A DNA stretch of 30,080 bases from Streptomyces rubellomurinus. GTDB taxonomy: Bacteria; Actinomycetota; Actinomycetes; Streptomycetales; Streptomycetaceae. Below the pieces are notes generated by a model. That model searched no databases. It was not told the origin of the DNA and saw nothing but the letters and a program-made list of their open reading frames with translations. Each line of letters begins with the position of its first letter. The first letter of the stretch is position 1. Both the position numbers and the translations under genes were made by a program. Of this stretch, positions 25,920-30,080 are shown piece by piece. The DNA lies in contig NZ_JZKH01000091.1 in the NCBI RefSeq assembly GCF_000961885.1, positions 1 to 30,080 of the forward strand. Direction: 5' to 3'.

Positions 25920-27146
25920 TTGGCCACCGACCCGTTCCCGCTCTCCCCCACCCCGGTCCACCTGCCCGACGCCGTCCTCGACGACCTGCGCGACCGCCTC
26001 GCCCGCACCCGCGCCCCGCTCGGCGACCCCGACGACTGGTCGTACGGCGTCCCGCGCGGCTACCTCACCGAGCTGCTCGCGTACTGGCGCGAGGGCTTCG
26101 ACTGGCGCCGCGCCGAGGCCGCGATCAACGCCTACGAGCACTACACGGTGACCGTCGACGGCGTGCCCGTGCACTTCCTGCGCCGCGCCGGCGTCGGCCC
26201 GCGCCCGGTGCCGCTGATCCTCAGCCACGGCTGGCCGTGGACGTTCTGGCACTGGTCGAAGGTGATCGACCCGCTCGCCGACCCCGGCGCGCACGGCGGC
26301 GACCCGGCCGACGCCTTCGACGTCCTGGTGCCCACCCTGCCCGGCTTCGGCCTCCCCGGCCCGCTGACCGGCGAGCCCGACCTCACCTTCGTCCGGGTCG
26401 CCGACCTCTGGCACACCCTGATGACCGACGTCCTCGGGTACCGGCGCTACGCGGCCGGCGGCTGCGACATCGGCGCGCTGGTCTGCGGCCAGCTCGGCCA
26501 CAAGTACGCCGACTCGCTGTACGGCATCCACATCGGCTCCGGCCAGCGGCTCGACTTCCTGAACGGCGACCGCGCCTGGGACGTCGCCCAGGGCCGCCCG
26601 ATCCCCGCGGACGCGCCGGCCGACGTCCGCGAGCGGACGATCGAGCTCGACCGGCGCTTCGCCGTCCACGTCACGGCCCAGATGCTCGAACCCGCCACCC
26701 TCGCCCCCGGGCTCAGCGACTCGCCCGCCGGCCTGCTCGCCTGGCTGCTCGCCCGCTGGGCCAAGTGGAGCGACCACGGCGGCGACGTGGAGAGCGTGTT
26801 CACCAAGGACGACCTGCTCACCCACGCCACCCTGTACTGGGCCACCAACGCCATCGGCAGCTCGATCCGCTACTACAGCAACATCAACCGCCACCCCTGG
26901 CGGCCCTCGCACGACCGCCGGCCCGTCGTCGAGGCGCCCACCGGGATCACCTTCGTCGGCTTCGAGAACCCGCCGGGCGTGACGACGGACCAGCGCGTCC
27001 GGAGCTTCCTCGCCGGCGACCGGGCCGACTGGTACCACCACGTCAACCTCACCGCCCACGACCACGGCGGCCACTTCATCCCCTGGGAGAACCCGCGGGC
27101 CTGGATCGACGACCTGCGCCGCACCTTCCGCGGCCGCCGCCCGTGA
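25920..27146 (+). CDS. Epoxide hydrolase family protein
   Basis: A 408-residue alpha/beta hydrolase with the N-terminal epoxide hydrolase (EHN) domain (about 1-105; PDAVLDDLRDRLARTR, VPRGYLTELLAYWREGFDWR). The oxyanion motif HGWPWTFWHW is at about residue 102, the nucleophile is Asp183 (GGCDIG, an Asp as expected for epoxide hydrolases), and the base is His385 (HDHGGHFIPWE). Lid tyrosines include those in ATLYWATN and SSIRYYSN. It opens epoxides to diols, likely in detoxification; the physiological substrate is unknown. The TTG at 25920 is chosen because AAGGA precedes it by seven bases and the family N-terminus starts there. No signal peptide. Confidence 0.9.
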   Translation: MATDPFPLSPTPVHLPDAVLDDLRDRLARTRAPLGDPDDWSYGVPRGYLTELLAYWREGFDWRRAEAAINAYEHYTVTVDGVPVHFLRRAGVGPRPVPLILSHGWPWTFWHWSKVIDPLADPGAHGGDPADAFDVLVPTLPGFGLPGPLTGEPDLTFVRVADLWHTLMTDVLGYRRYAAGGCDIGALVCGQLGHKYADSLYGIHIGSGQRLDFLNGDRAWDVAQGRPIPADAPADVRERTIELDRRFAVHVTAQMLEPATLAPGLSDSPAGLLAWLLARWAKWSDHGGDVESVFTKDDLLTHATLYWATNAIGSSIRYYSNINRHPWRPSHDRRPVVEAPTGITFVGFENPPGVTTDQRVRSFLAGDRADWYHHVNLTAHDHGGHFIPWENPRAWIDDLRRTFRGRRP

Positions 27147-27172
27147 CGGCGGACGGCCTACCGCCGCCCGGC

Positions 27173-27376
27173 CTACCGCTGCCCGGCCGACCCGACCTGC
27201 GGCGTGACCGGGTCACCGGCCGGTGCCGTGAAGGCGCCGTAGGTGTTGCCCGGGTCCGGCGACGCCAGGCTGTTCCCGGACGGCCAGTCGGCGTGCGCGG
27301 CCCCGGCCGTGAGGACGGTGATCCCGACCGCGGCGACCGCCACGGCGGCGCGCCGGAGCCCGGTGCTGATGCTCAT
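27173..27376 (-). CDS. 67-residue secreted peptide precursor, unknown function
   Basis: A short precursor with a clear Sec signal peptide: MSISTGLRR, a hydrophobic core AAVAVAAVGITVLTAG, and cleavage after AHA. The mature part is about 38 residues, starts DWPSGNSLASPDPGNTYG and ends VGSAGQR. It has no cysteine. A GGGGGAGA site stands in front of the ATG at 27376. Many Streptomyces genomes encode such short exported peptides of unknown role. It is convergent with the epoxide hydrolase (27 bases apart), with a direct repeat CGGCCTACCGC at 27154-27164 and 27169-27179 around its stop. Confidence 0.75.
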   Translation of the reverse strand: MSISTGLRRAAVAVAAVGITVLTAGAAHADWPSGNSLASPDPGNTYGAFTAPAGDPVTPQVGSAGQR

Positions 27377-27531
27377 GAACTCTCCCCCTGAGTCGACTCG
27401 TTGATGATCCTCGCCCACCCCGTGCCCGGTGTCCACCCTCCGGGCGCGAGGCGCGGGGTGGGGCGGGCCGGGCGGTGGCGCGCGCGTGGCCGCCCCCTCC
27501 CCGCGCTTCGCCCGGTGGGCCGCGCACGTTC

Positions 27532-27537
27532 TATTGT
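27532..27537 (+). promoter_or_regulatory. Candidate -10 box for the Mrr-TerD gene
   Basis: TATTGT stands in a rare A/T-rich spot, 75 bases before the chosen GTG start. No matching -35 is obvious. The rest of 27377-27612 shows no gene. Confidence 0.35.
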
Positions 27538-27612
27538 GGCGGGCGCGGTCCGCGCCGACGCCGGGAGGCGGGTGGTGCGGCCGGGACGGCGCGTGAGGCG
27601 AAGGGGTGGCTG

Positions 27613-29760
27613 GTGGCGGGGCGGCGGAACAGCGGGGTGCTGGCGGTCTGGGCGGAGGCGCAGCGGCAGCAGCAGCGCCGGGAGGAGGCCCGCTGGCGCG
27701 CCGAGGAGGCGGAGCTGCGGCGGCACGAGCGCGCGCAGCGGGAGGCGCAGCGGGCGGCGGCCCGTACCGAGCGGGAGGCGAAGGCCGCCTACCAGCAGTC
27801 CCGGGAGGCGGAGGCGGCCCGGCGGACAGCCGAACTGGCGGCCCGGGTGGAGGAGTTGCGCGGTCTGCTGACGGCGGGTCTGGCGGCGCCGGCGTTCGGT
27901 CCGCAGGCCTTGCTGGTGCGGCGCGAGGTGCCGCCGTTCGATCCGGGGCCGCTGGGCGTGCCGGTGGCGATGCCGGACCAGCACGCGGCGGCGTACCACG
28001 TGCCGGCGCCGGACGCCGCCCAGGCGCGCAACGCGGGGGTGCGGCGCCAGTACGAGCAGTACGTGGCGCAGGCGCGGGCCCGGTTCGAGCGGGACTGGTA
28101 CGCGGCGCAGGCCCAGGAGGCGGAGCGGCAGCAGCGGTTGGCCGCGTACCACCGGGAGTACCTGGAGTGGGCGGAGCGTTTCCGCCGCCAGGAGGAGGAA
28201 CGCGGGGCCGGCACCCAGGAGTTGCTGCGCCGGCTGCGGGCGGGCGATCCGGAGGCGGTGCAGGAGTACTTCACGGCCGGGTTGTACGCCTCGGCGGCCT
28301 GGCCGGAGGGCTTTCCGCACCGGCTGGTGGCGGCCTGGGAGGCGTCGAGCCGCCAGTTGGTGGTGAACTGGGAGCTGCCGGGCCCGGACGTGGTCCCGGC
28401 CGCGGCGCGGGTCCGGTACGTGAAGTCGGACGACCGCGAGGCCGAGGTGGCCCGCCCGGCGACCGAGCGCAAGGCGCTGTACCGGGAGGTGCTGGCGCAG
28501 TCGGCGCTGCGGGTGGCGGCGGAGCTGTTCCGGGCGGACCGGGACGGGATGCTGGACTCGGTGGTGCTGAACGGCTTCGTGCTCGGCATCGATCCGGCGA
28601 CCGGCCGGGAGGCCGAGCGCTTCCTGTCCACGCTGACCGCGTCCCGGGCCGGCTTCGCCGCGCTGGCGCTGGACCGGGTGGCGCCGGTGGAGTGCTTCCT
28701 GGGCCTGGGCGGGAAGCTGTCCGCGCGCCCGGAGCGGCTGGACGAGGTGCGGCCGGACCGGCTGCCGGAGACGGTCGGCGGGGTGCCGGCCGGGCAGGGC
28801 GGCGAGGACGAGCCGGACCTCTTCGAGATGGACCCGCTCGACTTCGAGGACCTGATCGCCGAGTTGTTCCGGCTGCGCGGCTTCCGCGTGATGACGACGG
28901 CCCGCAGCGGTGACGTCGGGGTGGACGTGGTCGCCGAGGACCTGGACCCGGTGACCGGCGGCAAGATCGTCATCCAGGCCAAGCGCTACAAGAAGACCGT
29001 GCCGCCGACCGCCGTGCGCGACCTGGAGTCCACCGTCCGCCACCACGGCGCGATCAAGGGCATCCTGGTCACCACCGCGGGCTTCGGCAGGGGCTCGTAC
29101 AGCTACATCGAGGGCAAGCCGCTGACCCTGGTGAGCGGCCCGGAGCTGGTGGAGCTGCTGGCGGAGCAGGGGCTGCGCGGCCGCCTCGGCGGCGGGAGCG
29201 CCCCGACCCCGGCCGCCGCCGAGCCCCGCGAGGAGCCGGCCGGGGCGCGGAGCAGCCTGACGGTGAGCTGGCAGAGCCGTACGGCCGGCGGGGATCCGGT
29301 GGACCTGGACGTCACGGCCTTCCTGTGCGCGCGCGGCCGGGTGCTCAGCGACGAGCACTTCGTCTTCTTCAACAACCCGCAGGACCCGGACGGCGCCGTG
29401 CGGCTGCACCCGACCCGCTCGGTGCCGGGCGAGCCGACCCGGGCGGCCCGGCTGACCCTGGACCTGCACCGGCTGCCGGCCGCCGTCGAGGAGGTGGTGG
29501 TCGCGGTCTCCACCGAGGAGGAGGAGCCGCCGGCGCTGCCGCTGGGCCACGTGTACGGGCTCGCCGTCACCGCCTCGTACGGGCCCGGGGCGGGCGGGCC
29601 GGCCCGGTGGCCGGGCGCCAACGGCGGCGTCCCGGACTCGGCGATGCTCCTCGGCGCCTTCCAACGGGCGGACGGCGGCTGGCAGTTCGCGCCGTCCGGC
29701 CGCGCGGTGACGAACGGCCTGGCCGGCCTGGCGACGGCCTTCGGCGTGGCCGTGGAGTAG
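27613..29760 (+). CDS. Coiled-coil / Mrr-type nuclease / TerD fusion protein
   Basis: A 715-residue multidomain protein. Residues about 10-88 are Glu/Arg/Ala/Gln-rich and predicted coiled coil; a second charged helical stretch is at about 140-205. A middle region of unknown fold follows. An Mrr-like restriction endonuclease domain (about 405-520) shows FEDLIAELFRLRGF, SGDVGVDVV with Asp438, and IVIQAKRY with Q455-A-K457, the PD-(D/E)xK core. The last ~165 residues are a TerD domain: DLDVTAFL (Asp564, Asp566), SDEHFVFFNN (579-588), DLHRLPAAVEEVVVAVS, and the ending DSAMLLGAFQRADGGWQF plus a GLAGLATAFGV helix. This suggests a stress- or DNA-damage-linked nuclease controlled through a Ca2+-binding TerD module. 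The GTG at 27613 follows AAGGGG. Confidence 0.85.
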   Translation: MAGRRNSGVLAVWAEAQRQQQRREEARWRAEEAELRRHERAQREAQRAAARTEREAKAAYQQSREAEAARRTAELAARVEELRGLLTAGLAAPAFGPQALLVRREVPPFDPGPLGVPVAMPDQHAAAYHVPAPDAAQARNAGVRRQYEQYVAQARARFERDWYAAQAQEAERQQRLAAYHREYLEWAERFRRQEEERGAGTQELLRRLRAGDPEAVQEYFTAGLYASAAWPEGFPHRLVAAWEASSRQLVVNWELPGPDVVPAAARVRYVKSDDREAEVARPATERKALYREVLAQSALRVAAELFRADRDGMLDSVVLNGFVLGIDPATGREAERFLSTLTASRAGFAALALDRVAPVECFLGLGGKLSARPERLDEVRPDRLPETVGGVPAGQGGEDEPDLFEMDPLDFEDLIAELFRLRGFRVMTTARSGDVGVDVVAEDLDPVTGGKIVIQAKRYKKTVPPTAVRDLESTVRHHGAIKGILVTTAGFGRGSYSYIEGKPLTLVSGPELVELLAEQGLRGRLGGGSAPTPAAAEPREEPAGARSSLTVSWQSRTAGGDPVDLDVTAFLCARGRVLSDEHFVFFNNPQDPDGAVRLHPTRSVPGEPTRAARLTLDLHRLPAAVEEVVVAVSTEEEEPPALPLGHVYGLAVTASYGPGAGGPARWPGANGGVPDSAMLLGAFQRADGGWQFAPSGRAVTNGLAGLATAFGVAVE

Positions 29761-29834
29761 CGGCTGAGGGGCCGTCCGCGCAGCGGTGGGGACCTTGGTC
29801 CTCAGGGCGCCGGGTCATACCTGAGGAGGAGCCC

Positions 29835-29865
29835 GCCCCCGCCGCGCCGCCGGGTCGGCGGGGGC
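29835..29865 (+). terminator. Candidate terminator after the Mrr-TerD gene
   Basis: GCCCCCGCCG (29835-29844) pairs perfectly with 29856-29865 around an 11-base loop, 74 bases after the stop. A smaller dyad TCCTCAGG (29799-29806) / CCTGAGGA (29820-29827) is nearer the gene. Confidence 0.55.
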
Positions 29866-29909
29866 CGACCCTCCCCGCGGCATACGGATCGGACTCGAAC
29901 GGCTTGGGA

Positions 29910-29942
29910 GGATGGAACGGAATCAGCACATCCGTTCCATCC
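29910..29942. promoter_or_regulatory. Perfect 12-base inverted repeat upstream of the ABC ATPase gene
   Basis: GGATGGAACGGA (29910-29921) and its complement (29931-29942) flank a 9-base spacer, ending 24 bases before the GTG at 29967 and 12 bases before the ribosome site. A dimeric regulator's operator or a hairpin in the leader are both possible. GGAACGGA/TCCGTTCC cores of this kind occur in actinomycete regulator sites. Confidence 0.6.
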
Positions 29943-29966
29943 CTTCCCACCCTCGGAGGATCTCTC

Positions 29967-30080
29967 GTGACGTCGACCGCGACCGCCGTCCGCACCGGCC
30001 GGGCGGCTGCCCGCGCCACCGGCCTGAACAAGGTCTACGGGGAGGGCGAGACCAGGGTCGTCGCCCTGGACGACGTCAGC
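29967..30080 (+). CDS. ABC transporter ATP-binding protein (partial, 5' end only)
   Basis: The first 38 codons of an ABC ATPase, cut by the right edge. After an Ala/Thr-rich leader (VTSTATAVRTGRAAARA) the sequence enters the conserved start of the ATPase fold, TGLNKVYGEGETRVVALDDVS, which resembles MacB/LolD-type (FtsX-permease partner) ATPases. Walker A lies outside the window. A GGAGGA site ends six bases before the GTG. The preceding inverted repeat suggests dedicated regulation. Confidence 0.8.
   Translation, partial: MTSTATAVRTGRAAARATGLNKVYGEGETRVVALDDVS

Noticed and set aside
27373..29664. 763-codon frame antisense to the Mrr-TerD gene
   Set aside because: Low-complexity Arg/Leu/Pro-rich translation without motifs, lying opposite a gene with two recognised domains.

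Overview
The window is a stretch of a high-GC actinomycete chromosome, most likely Streptomyces or a close relative such as Kitasatospora. The evidence is very strong G/C bias at third codon positions, many GTG (and two TTG) starts, Streptomyces-type promoter boxes, apparently leaderless genes, a lone TTA leucine codon, and families typical of that group. I see no phage, insertion sequence, CRISPR array, rRNA or tRNA. Nearly everything looks like ordinary chromosomal core or flexible-core content, not a mobile island.

Left part (1-7900). A DJ-1/PfpI protein runs off the left edge. It is followed by a small RBBP9/YdeN-type serine hydrolase with a three-helix membrane protein, a class A penicillin-binding protein, a secreted tripeptidyl-aminopeptidase-like hydrolase, a type I methionine aminopeptidase, an LppU-like anchored protein and a small XRE regulator.

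Middle part (7900-16600, almost all on the minus strand). A glycerol-3-phosphate-type ABC importer is ordered ugpA-ugpE-ugpB, has no ATPase gene beside it, and carries an unusual iterated repeat before ugpB. Next come a TetR-MFS-SDR cluster with a probably leaderless, autoregulated tetR, an MTH1187-type thiamine-binding protein and a SulP anion transporter. The SulP gene contains the only TTA (bldA-dependent) codon I found in frame.

Right part (16600-30080). After about 650 bases without a convincing gene come glyoxylate carboligase (gcl), with a clear promoter and two operator-like boxes, then a Cys-type glutathione peroxidase. A LysR gene is divergent from a tightly coupled sdhCAB operon for a cytochrome b558-type succinate dehydrogenase/fumarate reductase. 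Beyond that lie a translationally coupled pair of tiny zinc-motif proteins, a DUF2797 protein divergent from an epoxide-hydrolase-family enzyme, and a 67-residue secreted peptide. The window ends with a large coiled-coil/Mrr-nuclease/TerD fusion and the beginning of an ABC-transporter ATPase.

The items most worth a second look are the Mrr-TerD fusion, the coupled CxxCxGxG/CxxC mini-protein pair (the first gene is only 54 codons), the 20-threonine tail of the MFS transporter whose alternate frame encodes a His/Asp-rich tail, and several well-formed operators. None of them by itself proves a new system. All functions are read from sequence motifs, and no database search was possible.
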